Of a DNA stretch of 64,000 nucleotides, positions 21,214-31,334 are shown in pieces. Made by a program: the position numbers and the translations under genes. The DNA comes from Gracilariopsis chorda (Eukaryota; Rhodophyta; Florideophyceae; Gracilariales; Gracilariaceae). The notes below the pieces were generated by a model. That model saw only the letters and a program-made list of their open reading frames with translations. It was not told the origin of the DNA and made no database searches. Every line of letters starts with the position of its first letter. Within the stretch, counting starts at the first letter, position 1. The DNA lies in NCBI GenBank assembly GCA_003194525.1, contig NBIV01000027.1, positions 248,001 to 312,000 of the forward strand, in the 5' to 3' direction.

Positions 21214-22194
21214 ATGGGCGTCGCTCCCCGCGACGACCCCCCCTTTCGACCCATTCTTCTCTGTTTCCGCCTCCTGCTTACTCGCCTCGTAATGGGTTTA
21301 CTCCCGTCGCATTCCGTTTCGTCGTCCGGTTCGCCGCCCGCCCCCTCCTCCCCGAGGCGCCCGTCCGCGCCGTACACTCCGTCTGTGAAACTGCTCGCTC
21401 TGTGCTTCGTCCCGGTCATACTGTGGTTGTTGTTGTTCACGTGCGGAGTGGCGTTGATCCCGGATGAGAAGCGTCCCACTATAAACGTTACTCTGCTTCC
21501 GTTTCTGGACAAGCACGTGTTCTTATCTTCACATACGTGGTTTCCGAGCAGCAACACTTCCACTATCAGTTCCGTGTTGGACCTCGTTGCAGCCGTTCCG
21601 TACACCGTTCATCCGCTCCTCCCGTTCGCGTTCCTAACCGTGTCGTTACCGTCGCGAGTGCGCCGGGCAAAGCTACCCGTCTTCATTCTGGCGTTCGGAA
21701 CAATGAACCTGGCGGCTGTATGCACCCATCTGACATTCCCCACCGCGCCGCCATGGTACTACATCAAACACGGCGTACAACCCGCAAACTACTCGATGAA
21801 AGGCGATCCGGCAATTCTAGCGCGTTTGGATCAACGGTACAACATGCAACTGTATCACAACATGTACGCCAAGGGAGGAAAAGTTGTGTTCGGTGCATGG
21901 CCATCATTACATGCAGCATGGCCATATCTAATTGCGCGCTTTCCATCGCACTTTCCCTCCCTGCTTGCTCGCGTGTTATGGCTGTACGCGCTACTTGTGT
22001 GGTGGGCCGCTATTTATCTTCGACATCATTATCTGGCTGATATTGTGGGTGCAATTTTGTTCGCGGAGATTGCGCTTCGTGTTGCAATGTTTGTGATTCG
22101 GTCTTGGGGTGACGATCACCTGCAAGAGGATCTGTGCACTTGCAAGTCGCAACAAAGGCAATGTTTCATACTGCCGTATTTTAGGCGACTGTGA
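21214..22194 (+). CDS. AUR1: AUR1-type inositol phosphorylceramide synthase
   Basis: A 326-residue multi-pass membrane enzyme of the PAP2 fold that transfers phosphoinositol from phosphatidylinositol to ceramide in the Golgi. AUR1 signatures are clear: FPTAPPWYYIKHGVQPANYS, then FGAWPSLHAAWP (about residues 226-237) and YLRHHYLADIVGA (about 267-279). The His in SLH and the His and Asp in the HHYLAD segment are the expected catalytic triad. Hydrophobic segments flank the motifs, with one near residues 57-78. The start is the first ATG of a frame open to 21040; a second ATG lies 26 codons further in. Sphingolipid synthesis of this type is best known from fungi. Confidence 0.9.
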   Translation: MGVAPRDDPPFRPILLCFRLLLTRLVMGLLPSHSVSSSGSPPAPSSPRRPSAPYTPSVKLLALCFVPVILWLLLFTCGVALIPDEKRPTINVTLLPFLDKHVFLSSHTWFPSSNTSTISSVLDLVAAVPYTVHPLLPFAFLTVSLPSRVRRAKLPVFILAFGTMNLAAVCTHLTFPTAPPWYYIKHGVQPANYSMKGDPAILARLDQRYNMQLYHNMYAKGGKVVFGAWPSLHAAWPYLIARFPSHFPSLLARVLWLYALLVWWAAIYLRHHYLADIVGAILFAEIALRVAMFVIRSWGDDHLQEDLCTCKSQQRQCFILPYFRRL

Positions 22195-22945
22195 TATTCA
22201 CACGGCTCGTTGGTACGCGTTGTATATCGTTTTTATTTTTTCCTGTACTGCTTTTCGTTTTGTTTTTCGGTTTTGTGTGTCTCCCCCCTTCCTCCCAAGC
22301 CTGTCCTTTTGTCCTTTACCTTTTTTACGTGCTGTCGCCCCATGACGAACGCTGCACATGGCGCGCCCTTGTAAACAACTTTTGATTACACCATCACCTC
22401 ACCATTGCATGTTGCTATTCGCCGCGTGCATTTACTGTGCTCACGTGCCCATGTCACAATGTCACAATGTCACAATGTCACAATGTCACAATGTCACAAT
22501 GTCACAATGTCAAGTGGCACCACTTGTGGTTGCCCGTGAGCAAGAGCTTGCGTTTCTTGTTTGTGAACTTCACAACGCAAAAACAGAACACTGACGCGTC
22601 TTGCGCTGCGCTGCCGTGCTGCGTGTGCGAGCTCACTACAAGTATCGCTGGACAAGCTCTCATCAGTGTCTGGCCGGACACTTTAGTAGCCCAGTCCTCT
22701 CACACTGCGCACTGCGAACCACTCGTGCATACTGTTCGTACACGTGTCCACGCGTACCACCTGTCCAACAAGTGTATGTTGCAGCGAGAACGGCTCCGCT
22801 GCTGCTGTGTTCCGATTTGCTTGCACGCTTGTGCATCATCAGCCGTCCAAGACGCGATCGCCCCTCGCCGGTGCTTGTTTCGAAGCGCAAACCCGCAACG
22901 CAATCGACAAAAGTAGTAGCTCGCAACATCGGAAAATCATCGACA
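22195..22945. other. intergenic region with 8-bp tandem repeat
   Basis: Between AUR1-like and QCR9. A T-rich stretch follows the AUR1 stop and may include its 3' end. The repeat at 22451-22512 is listed separately. Long frames through this region (for example 22437-22916) are low-complexity or shadows. Confidence 0.5.
22451..22512. repeat. 8-bp tandem repeat (ATGTCACA)n
   Basis: About 7.75 nearly perfect copies of ATGTCACA in a row, between AUR1-like and QCR9, ending at TCAAGTGG. The unit is not a multiple of three, so it is not a coding repeat; a length-variable minisatellite is likely. Confidence 0.95.
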
Positions 22946-23243
22946 ATGGCGGCTAGAGAAGCGGCCATGAGCGGCATGGCGGCCGTGCGCGCAACGCTAT
23001 ACAACGTGCTGATGCGACGCAACTCGGTGTACGTGACGACGTGCGTGGTGAGTAGCTACGCGTTGACAAACGTGTATCTCAAGGGAACCGATTCGCTATG
23101 GAAGTCCATCAACAAAGGCGTAAGTCAAAAGCATCCCCCCCCCCCAACTCGCCCGCACCTTCTAACACACACAACTCGCTCAGAAATCTTGGGAAGAGGT
23201 GCAGGCGCGCCTCCCCGAAAAGGAGGAAGAGGACGACGATTAG
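22946..23243 (+). CDS. QCR9: cytochrome bc1 complex subunit 9 (QCR9/UQCR10), one intron
   Basis: A 77-residue single-span subunit of mitochondrial complex III. The family pattern is clear: ATLYNVLMRRNSVYVTTCVV, then the membrane segment, then LKGTDSLWKSINKG and, after splicing, KSWEEVQARLPEKEEEDDD. The intron is 23120-23183 (64 nt, GTAAGT...CAG, phase 0). Exons 22946-23119 and 23184-23243. The acidic tail is slightly longer than in animals and fungi. Too short and too split to appear as a clear ORF. Confidence 0.9.
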
Positions 23244-23339
23244 TGACACACACTTTACAAAAGCAGCAACAACAAGCGCAACACATACAAAAAAGGAGAA
23301 AAAGGAAAGCACCATTTGACATAAACGTTATACATTGTT

Positions 23340-23792
23340 TTATTTGTTCTGTTGTGCTTCCTTTTCCCTCTGCGTGAAAGTAGTTTGCAACTTGGGTTCA
23401 TTCCTCGCCCGTTCATCGTTCATTTCGTACTCTCTAAGCGTATGAAACAACTTACTGGCGCGCAAATCGGCGCGCTGCACGTCCTGCAACACGGGCGGCG
23501 CATGCGCAAGTCGATGCTTCTCTTCAAAGCCGTTGAGCAATTTCTTGTTATGCTCGCCGACGTGCACGCGTACATCCTTCAAAGAGGGCTCCTTATGCGC
23601 GTCGGCGTCAAGCTTATCGAACAGATTGGCCTGTCGTAGCACGGCGGTATTGCGCTTTTTCGGGGCGGCAGCTACTGCGTGTTTCGCAGCTGTTTGAGAC
23701 GGTGAGCTGGCTTGTGCTGCCGTGGCAGGTGACGGCGGCTGTTGTTTGGCGGTGGGAACGGAATGTGCAGGTTGTGATGAAATGCATCCCAT
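23340..23792 (-). CDS. small MGCISS protein, predicted N-myristoylated and palmitoylated
   Basis: A 150-residue soluble protein starting MGCISSQPAH, a classic N-myristoylation signal (Gly2, Ser at 5-6) with Cys3 available for palmitoylation. The frame is open 11 codons upstream, but the ATG before GC gives the lipidation signal and is preferred. After a low-complexity Ala/Pro/Ser linker, the C-terminal half is charged and probably helical (LFDKLDADAHKEPSLKDVRV, KLFHTLREYEMNDER). No family was recognised. Membrane-attached adaptor is inference. It is convergent with QCR9; the stop codons lie about 100 nt apart. Confidence 0.7.
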   Translation of the reverse strand: MGCISSQPAHSVPTAKQQPPSPATAAQASSPSQTAAKHAVAAAPKKRNTAVLRQANLFDKLDADAHKEPSLKDVRVHVGEHNKKLLNGFEEKHRLAHAPPVLQDVQRADLRASKLFHTLREYEMNDERARNEPKLQTTFTQREKEAQQNK

Positions 23793-24247
23793 GTTTGCTA
23801 GCGAGGCGGAAGAAGGCGGAGACAAGAAGCGGCAGCGCAGCGGACAGAACAGTCGTCAGCCGCGACGGTTGCATTAAGAACGGCTGCGTCATAGCGGGAG
23901 CGCAAAAGCAAGCGCGGACACGTAGCGGAAACGCAGCAGTGCTCGTTTGCGTAAACGCTCTCAACGTAGACGACTCCATCTCACGCCGAATACGCACAAG
24001 ATGCGCCGCGCCGCGCCTGCAACAACTCATCATCGTCCATACGGCGACTTGCAAAGACGCCGCTCTGAATTGTGCGAAACGCGAAAACCAAACCGAAAAT
24101 GAATCACACGTGGCGCATTCCAATTCATTCTCCACGCACAGCACGTGCGACGTCGGCCGTTGTGGCCATCAACCAAAACGAACAAGTGAAGAAACACTGC
24201 GAGTCGCCGTTCTTTCGCGGCTTCCGCCTGCAACCTCCACGCCGACC
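23793..24247. other. divergent intergenic region
   Basis: 455 nt between the MGCISS protein (minus) and the double ZNRD2-domain protein (plus). It presumably carries both promoters; no TATA box was recognised. Open frames across it are shadows. Confidence 0.45.
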
Positions 24248-25545
24248 ATGGCCGTGTGTACGCAAGACGGCGGCGAAGACCAACAGCGCCACGAAGGCAA
24301 CCACTCACAACAAGCGCAACCCCACGACGGCCGCCCCGCAGCCGCAGCCGCAGCCGCAGCCGCAGCCGCCCCAGCGACAGCGGCTCGCATGCCCGACGCC
24401 ACAGCTTCAGACGCGTCCGACGCGGGCGTACAACAGCTATCACGCCTTCTTCTACAAGGCTGGACAATGCGTACGTACACACTCGCCCCCCTTTGCCGTT
24501 CAAAAAGCGCTGTGCTGACGGTTGTGTTCAAACTTGTTGTTGTGATCTCAAAGTGGCTGACACTTGCCCTCGAGCAAGCTGTCATATGCCGCTCGCGCGC
24601 TCTAGAACTGGCAGAGTTGTGTGTTGCAACTGTCGTGCCGATATAGTATCAACGCCAACGCAGGCGTTGCAACTAGCAGCACCGCCCAGCGCGCCAAACG
24701 GCGTGCGCACGCCTCCGACAGGCGCGCAAACGCCAGACGGGCGACAAGCAGCCATGCGCAACACGCAGGGTGACGGAGGTGGTCAAGTGGCGAATGAACA
24801 CGTTGAGCAACACGCTTCAGGCTGCAGAGCGCTTGCAAGTGGCGCCACTGGCGATGGTGGTGGTGGACGACGTGCCGGCGGCGCCGCCGTCTCTCAGGTG
24901 CTTGGAGAGAAACTGCTGCAGGGATGGACTATGCTTGACGCCAGTTGCGTCACTTGCGGAACGCCTCTGATGAGCGATGCGCGCGGAACGGTGCTGTGCG
25001 TGGTGTGTCATTCACAGCGCGCTGCAAGCAACGCGGGCGTGGGCGTGGTGGATCGAGACGACGATGAGGTTGACAACGCCAGCGTGCTTCGCCGCGCGAG
25101 TCGGGAGCTGGGACTGAGCACGCGCGTACAACGAACGGTGGCGCCTGGCACGGGGGAGGCGCTACGCTCGTCGCTGATGCCGGTGGAGCGCGGCGCGACG
25201 GAAGGTCGTTCCGTGCGGGCGCGCGGCTCGGCGCTGGGCAGCGCGAGCGGCGGGGTGCAGCCGGCGGCGCTGCCGGCGGCGCGGAGAACACTTGCGGAGC
25301 TGCCGGCGCCGGCGGTTGCTGTTGCGGAGGAGGAGGAGCAGCACACGCTGTTGTCGGTGGACGACACTTTGGCGCTGGTCGAGCGCGACGCGGCGGAGGC
25401 GCTGGGACGACTGCGCGTGCGACTGCGCTGCGTGTCGGACGTGGAGGCGCTGCGCGCCTGTCTGGCCGCTATTCGCGACGGCTGCGACGCCGTGAGGGCG
25501 GCGCGCGCGGCGCGTGCGTTGCCGCGCGCGCCCCCCCCGCTGTGA
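24248..25545 (+). CDS. protein with two ZNRD2/Sjogren autoantigen p27-type zinc domains, one intron
   Basis: A 404-residue protein. The start ACCATGG at 24248 is followed by a poly-Ala stretch encoded by GCCGCA repeats. The first zinc domain (about residues 68-105) reads LLQGWTM, then across the splice LADTCPRASCHMPLARS and VVCCNCRADI. The second (about 190-228) reads LLQGWTMLDASCVTCGTPLM and VLCVVCHSQ. Both carry the LLQGWTML lead-in typical of ZNRD2/SSSCA1. The intron is 24471-24553 (83 nt, GTACGT...AAG); splicing changes one base of the codon before ADTC to give Leu. Exons 24248-24470 and 24554-25545. A C-terminal Ala/Arg-rich helix (about 345-400) follows. Known relatives have a single domain; the function is unknown. 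Confidence 0.82.
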
Positions 25546-25672
25546 CTGACGCCGCGCGTTTGTTTGGTAGTAGTCTACACAGTACTGTAGCATACAATGC
25601 GACACAACAATGCTTTTTTCTTTTTCCACCACCTGCCTTCTTCTTGTCGCTGTGTCGCATGCCACCGCCTGC

Positions 25673-25673
<1 letters not shown>

Positions 25674-25731
<58 letters not shown>
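25674..25731. repeat. 58-nt uninterrupted poly-C run
   Basis: Fifty-eight C residues on the plus strand, about 50 nt before the MAP kinase ATG. If translation began at an ATG near 25660 it would encode poly-Pro, but the kinase start at 25779 is better. Length in the assembly may be unreliable. Confidence 0.95.
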
Positions 25732-25778
25732 TTCGTCTGCGCCACCCTTCCGCTTCTTTCACCTACACCTCCTTCCCC

Positions 25779-27158
25779 ATGGCGCACGAACGCCCCCTGC
25801 TGGCTAACCGCTACCGCCTCACCCAAGTCATTGGCGAGGGCGCCTATGGAGTCGTCGCCTCCGCCGAGGACGTCGTCAACGAGCAGCAAGTCGCCGTCAA
25901 GCGCATCAAACGCGTCTTGGAGACTTATCCAATGGCCACGCGCATTCTGCGAGAACTCAAGTTTCTCCGTCTGCTACGCGGCCACCCAAACGTCATCGAA
26001 ATCAAGGATATCCTCGTTCCGTCCGATCGCGACAGGTTCAACGACACCTTTGTCGTTTTCGAACTCATGCCCTGTGACCTCTCGCGCGTCATCATGTCCA
26101 CCGCCCCGCTCAACGCCGCCAACGTCAAGTACCTCATGTTCCAGCTGCTGCGCGGCATCCAGTACCTGCACACCGCTGGCGTGCTGCACCGCGACTTGAA
26201 GCCGTCCAACATTCTCGTCGACAGTCGTTGCAGCCTCAAGATTTGCGACTTTGGCCTTGCGCGCGCCGCCTTCAGAGCTGAGGCCGATTCGGATATGGTG
26301 TTGTGGACCGATTATGTGGCCACGCGTTGGTACAGGGCGCCGGAACTTATCATGCCGCGCGCCAATAACTACGGCTCCGCCATAGACGTGTGGTCTGCCG
26401 GCTGCATCTTTGCTGAGATGCTGTTGAGAAGGCCCTTGTTTCCGGGCTCCAACGAAATCGACCAGCTTCGACAGATTGTGCAGTTCACCGGCACGCCGTC
26501 GCAGGACAGCATTGGTAAGCTGCGGAGTGAGAAGGCTCAGCGCTTTCTTAGAAGCCAGCCCCAACGACGTGCCACCAAGATTGCCACCGTCTTTCCGGAC
26601 GGTACGGACGCGGAGGCACTTGCGCTCATTCAGGGCATGCTGCAATTCGACCCGGATAAGCGACTTACCGCGCGAGACGCGCTCATGTTTGACTACTTCA
26701 AGGAGTGGAGGGACCCGCTTGGCTTCGGGCCGCGTCCTCATGCGCTGAGTGAGAAGGAATTTGATTTTGAACGACGCCTCAATATGACCACCATGGAGAG
26801 TTTGGAGTACATTCGTAACGAGCTTTTGGAGGAGATTCTGTTTTATCACCCGGAGAAGAGAGATGAACTGTGCGGAAATGGCCCGAATTATATCGTGGAA
26901 GGTGAGAATAATAGGTTTGCTACGGCGATGGAAGATCACCAGAGAGGGGGGCGTTGTGTCCCTATCGCTGGCAGAAGCTTGCCGCCTGGAGCTGTCAAGG
27001 CGTTGATCTTGAACCAACGGGACAGACGTCTGCTCAAGCAAAACATTCAGAGAGGACCCACGTTGCCGGATGCGGAGTTGAGGATGTATAACCGCCATGA
27101 GAATGAAGGCAACACGCAGGCCACGCAAACTGCTGAAGATGCCACCATGCAAGACTGA
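25779..27158 (+). CDS. MAP kinase with TDY activation loop
   Basis: A 459-residue Ser/Thr kinase. Gly loop GEGAYGVV at residues 19-26, catalytic Lys in VAVKRIK (41), HRDLKPSN near 137, DFG near 157, activation loop WTDYVATRWYRAPEL with the TDY phosphorylation motif near 177. TDY replaces the TEY of animal ERKs and is known from plant group D MAPKs. The MAPK insert and a 120-residue C-terminal extension (ending near EDATMQD) follow. The start at 25779 (CCCATGG) lies ten codons before the kinase core. The frame is open upstream through the poly-C run, which is taken as leader. There is no intron. Confidence 0.93.
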   Translation: MAHERPLLANRYRLTQVIGEGAYGVVASAEDVVNEQQVAVKRIKRVLETYPMATRILRELKFLRLLRGHPNVIEIKDILVPSDRDRFNDTFVVFELMPCDLSRVIMSTAPLNAANVKYLMFQLLRGIQYLHTAGVLHRDLKPSNILVDSRCSLKICDFGLARAAFRAEADSDMVLWTDYVATRWYRAPELIMPRANNYGSAIDVWSAGCIFAEMLLRRPLFPGSNEIDQLRQIVQFTGTPSQDSIGKLRSEKAQRFLRSQPQRRATKIATVFPDGTDAEALALIQGMLQFDPDKRLTARDALMFDYFKEWRDPLGFGPRPHALSEKEFDFERRLNMTTMESLEYIRNELLEEILFYHPEKRDELCGNGPNYIVEGENNRFATAMEDHQRGGRCVPIAGRSLPPGAVKALILNQRDRRLLKQNIQRGPTLPDAELRMYNRHENEGNTQATQTAEDATMQD

Positions 27159-30100
27159 ATGAGCTGTTGGTGGCCCCTTTTTTCTTGGTGCCCGTTTTCT
27201 CTCTCTCCCTTGCTCACTGTGCTGTTTGACGTGATTGTTTTCTACGCGGTGCGGTTGGCACCCGAGCGTGCAGGCGTAGCCACTAGGGCTGTTTTCCTTT
27301 TTTTTTTTTTTTTTTTTTTGGCGTTGGTGGTTTGTGTGTGTGCGCGGTGCGCAGAGTTTGTTTTCTTTTATTTGGGAACTGGAGCGTGTTTGTGGAAATA
27401 CGTCCGTTCAAGTGCGATTCGTTGTGTGTTTGTATAGTGGCGTTGCTGTTGGAGTCCTTGTACGTGGGGTTTGTTGCGTATCTCGTGTGGGATGTTGTTA
27501 TTAGTAGCATGGGATATGTGGAGAGGGCTTTTGCGGTGCTCTGCCATTTGTAGCGCTTGTAGATGTTTGTGTAGTAAATAAGGCCTTGGTGCTTGGTCAT
27601 GTTCGGTTCATGTTCGGTGCTCCCTCCGCCGTCACGCCACTTCACCGAGCTTTCGGTTTCAGGTGCGTGCGTGCGTGCGTATCGACAAGGGCTGGCTGCG
27701 TTTGGCACTCCGTCCCGTGTGCCTGTCGATGCTGATGAGCTGATGGGTATGATACAGGCTGAAGTTAGCAATGTAACGTTGCCAAAAAGCGCTTGCCTTT
27801 GGTACACTAGATACAGTAGGCAGCTTATCTAGTTTACCAACTTGGTACAGGTACAGTACCTTTGGTAGTTGGCATACAGCTATCGTACAGTACAACTTGC
27901 ACCAAAAGCTTCACGCGCGCTGGCCAGTATCTCCTGGTGCCACTGTGCCGCTGGTACATTACCAACGGTACCAACGGTACCAACGGTACCAAAGGTGCTG
28001 CCCGAATCGCAAACCGCCTTGAACAGTTAGCATTGTATCCGTAACTTCACTCTTGTGCAAGCTATGTAAGACAGTTGGCCTTCCTCGTTCAACGCCAGAG
28101 GCTCCAGAGTGCTTTTAGTATCGTCAATAGCTGCTTTTTGAAGCTCACACCCCCTCAAGACCGCGATGCGCTTCAGTCAAAAAGGTCGCGAGCGCGCGCG
28201 CTCCACACATCGACGCCAGAAAGCGCAGCCGCAGCTCCACGTCCAGATTCCAGATCGATGATCACTTTCTTCCACGGGCTGTAATTAAGGGCAGCCCATG
28301 GCAGCAGTCAGGTTCGGTGAGTTCTGTAAAGTATGACATATATCAAGTTGCCGAGAAATCATGCCCCCAAAAATTAGCGGATTTAATGTTTTCAATGAGC
28401 CGTGACAAGCATGAAAAAGGGACCTATCTATCAACTCTTCTCTACCACCTGCGGCGAAAAGCACCAACCTGAGGTTTACCGCTCATGGATAAAGCATTTA
28501 ATAGTAGTGCTTTCTGAAGGGATAAATGCCTCCAACTTGCTTTTGTAGTGCAGCTGTGCTCAAAGGTTTGTCGCTTCACAGACAGCGTTCTACAAGCCAA
28601 CAATTTGCTCCTTAGCTGTAGAATGCCACATTCGTACCAACAATGGCCCCTACTCAAGAGACGTACCATTCATGTCACCATCGCTTGGCTACTACACTTC
28701 TAGTAAGCTGCAATCATGACAACTTTCTTTGCAACCAGTACCCTCTTTTTTTTAAAATCGTAACCCATTTAACCTTTTTTGTTCCATGTGCTTTTCGTTC
28801 CAGTTGAAACCCCCTGCACTTGTCTCGTGAAACTGAAAAATTGGTATTTCTTCCATGCTTTCCGTCAGTTATTCACGTCTTTAAACAAAAGTCTTATCGG
28901 AAAGCGCAACAAGATGATCTACGGCCACATCCACCCGTGCCCTCCGCAACCAAATTAGTTCAGCTTTGTGAACAATATATATAATTTTACGCCCCCGGTC
29001 GATACAACAGCATCTCAGGACTATCTAACAATCGAACAAGCTTACGATATTATTACTGCCCTCATTATTACTGCTTTAAGTGATTGTGGAGTCACGTGTA
29101 CGGCTGCATCGCTTGGAACATGCTTCTTCGAAACATCTACAAAAAGCACTTCCAAGTGCACAAACGTGTGTTGAGTGGGTGCTTACCTCATATCTCTCTT
29201 ACATCAAAGTGATGATTCAAGAGAACACAAAATGTGTCTTCTCTTGATCACCACCTTCGCACCTTGTCATAACTGTCTGTTCGTTTTTAGCAATCAATTT
29301 CAACCCATCAAATACGACTCAATTGCGAAAGAAGATCGTGTACTTCTAACCCATTTAAAAATTAAACGGGCCAACGTAATAACCACTTGCACATGGCTTG
29401 CTCTACCAGTTCCTGGACAGGGAGCATTTTCTTCATATAGAAAATAATCACCACATTAAAAGCTCGAGACATAGTCAAAACCTCTCTAGTAGTACGCAGT
29501 AGCAAGTGTAACACATCGTAAGAAGAGCGTCCTACTGTTGTATTGTTGTCTCGGCGTTTGTAGGAAGAACAGAACGAACACGACACACACTGTTTAATTT
29601 GCTCACCACCAACAAGGTTTGCATACGATGCACTCGTGGCGCCGTATGATTCTTGAATCACATGATCACTAGCTAGAGTCTCGAGAACCAAAACTTTGGC
29701 TCATCAGATCAATAGCAGTATTTACTCAGGCAGTTTCGCTTATCGGATTTGTTATTCCAAAAATTGGGCCAAATGGCTTCCTGTTCACCCTCTCAAACTA
29801 ATGCACGACACGCCAGGAAAGGGAGGTGAATGCTCTTTGTCCGCCTCGCTGGCGAGCAGTCTAGCAGTCTTTTATGCCATTAACGCAATTACAGCCATTG
29901 GTTTCTCCCAAGAAAGAAGAATGAGATTTGCTATTTCAAGAACTGCCCTTGAGTATAGCATGCTCAGATATTGAAAGAAGGGAAACCAAAACCCAACATG
30001 TTCCTGGCTTCTCGCAGTTCGTCTAGCCGGAATTAGCCATGTCCTTACCCTTCTGATACATTCGCTCATCCACGCTCTTCGCTGAAATGTGCATGCGAAA

Positions 30101-30482
30101 ACACATCGTTGCCAATGTTTCAATGACAGCTGATCGAATTGAAGAGAGCGATCAAGTATCTATGTTTATTTTTCTTGGGAGTTAACAGAGAATGTATAGA
30201 AAAGGCACAGGATGCGAAAGACACGTAAGGGATAGCCAGATGCAATCGTTCAAAACAATGGAGCCGACTCTCTTGCAAGTGGTATGATAATCGCCAGACA
30301 CATGACACGTGATATATTCCACCGAGAAAAGTCAGGCAACCGATGACCGAGCCATAAATTGCTGCGGCGATATCTAATTGCAGACAATGTATCACTAACT
30401 GCCCATGAATACTTCCGCTCACACCATATGCAAATGACTGACTCCGTACAAATCACGTAGGGAAAAGCGCACATCGCAGTTT
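27159..30482. other. gene-poor region with GGTACC-type repeats
   Basis: The 3' flank of the MAPK holds a T run near 27299-27319. From about 27800 to 28000 lie several GTAC palindromes and the 9-bp array listed separately. The rest, 28000-30482, is AT-richer with short ORFs on both strands and no recognised domain, RNA gene or transposon. Confidence 0.45.
27961..27996. repeat. 9-bp tandem array (ACCAACGGT)4
   Basis: Three exact units of ACCAACGGT and a fourth ACCAAAGGT. Each junction creates GGTACC. The reverse complement of the same unit (ACCGTTGGT, ACCATTGGT) recurs near 32531-32551. Confidence 0.85.
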
Positions 30483-31334
30483 CTAGGGAATGGTGAGCCT
30501 CGTCGTGTTCATTCTGATAAGAAAATCATCGACTTCAACGCGGTCATGGAACGTGTAACATGCTTCCAGGGGCACATCTTGGTATCCCCGCTTCAAGTTG
30601 CGACAATGCCACTTCCATGAAAGCGAATCCCAGTTTTTATAATTCTGTTGAAAGAACGTGCTCACAACGCCTTGATCCTGTTCCTTTTTGTGAAAGTATA
30701 ACGAGGTTCTCATTTTCGTGTAGTTAACATCCGGCAACCGTCTTATGAACATGAGCCCGCTATTGAAATTTCGCAGGTAGCGACTTGAGTTGACAGTTAG
30801 ATGAGCGTAGGAAGCGAGAAAGTCGTGGGCTCTTGATCTTGCCCACATGTGATCTAAGAATTCTGGTTTCATGATGATCAAATCATTGTCCAGAAACAAG
30901 AACTCTTCATACCTGGTCACGCTTTCAATCAGGAACTCAACTTTTTCACAAGGGTTCTTCACCTGACAACCGTGCGTACCAGTGGGACATGGGCATTGTG
31001 CAAGCTTATGCTCGATGCAAGTGCACTCTTTGCAGTATGGTTGCAAGATGTCATCTGTATGAATGAAAAACTTGTGTGAGGTTGATGATATCATGCGGCA
31101 GTTGTGAGCAACGTTTATGTGATCGGATTTCTGATCATATATCAGAGTGAGAACATTCAAGCGGGGCTTCGGGCGTTGAAAATGTTGCAGAGAAAGTGTT
31201 GAAGATATATTTACTCCATCATGAAGAAGGAGCAGAATCGGGAACGAGACCAGGAAAATCAAAAATGCTATGGATGTGGGTGAAGGTTTTACAGACAATG
31301 CGCGTTGGGCTATCTTTCCTGGTTTGAGGCTCAT
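30483..31334 (-). CDS. type II membrane glycosyltransferase, GT8-like, DxD motif
   Basis: A 283-residue protein with a short basic cytoplasmic tail and one membrane anchor (IAFLIFLVSFPILLLL, about residues 22-37), as in Golgi glycosyltransferases. The GT-A core shows FFIHTDD, then YEEFLFLDNDLIIM, where D149-N150-D151 is the metal-binding DxD. It continues with FNSGLMFI and EQDQGVVSTFF, a pattern seen in GT8 and related families. A cysteine cluster (CKECTCIEHKLAQCPCP) lies at about 101-116. The usual GT8 C-terminal His-x-Gly is not evident. Donor and acceptor are unknown. The ATG at 31334 is the first in frame. Confidence 0.75.
   Translation of the reverse strand: MSLKPGKIAQRALSVKPSPTSIAFLIFLVSFPILLLLHDGVNISSTLSLQHFQRPKPRLNVLTLIYDQKSDHINVAHNCRMISSTSHKFFIHTDDILQPYCKECTCIEHKLAQCPCPTGTHGCQVKNPCEKVEFLIESVTRYEEFLFLDNDLIIMKPEFLDHMWARSRAHDFLASYAHLTVNSSRYLRNFNSGLMFIRRLPDVNYTKMRTSLYFHKKEQDQGVVSTFFQQNYKNWDSLSWKWHCRNLKRGYQDVPLEACYTFHDRVEVDDFLIRMNTTRLTIP

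Noticed and set aside
22451-22512. CRISPR-like or promoter array
   Set aside because: Units are contiguous 8-mers without spacers; a simple minisatellite.
22601-23377. 258-codon frame across QCR9
   Set aside because: Reads through the QCR9 intron; only the part from 22946 to 23119 matches a real protein.
25659-25778. Poly-Pro N-terminus for the MAP kinase
   Set aside because: Encoded by the C homopolymer; the ATG at 25779 has better context and sits directly before the kinase fold.
27283-27807. 174-codon minus-strand frame after the MAPK
   Set aside because: Poly-Lys from the T run and no recognisable domain; not supported as a gene.
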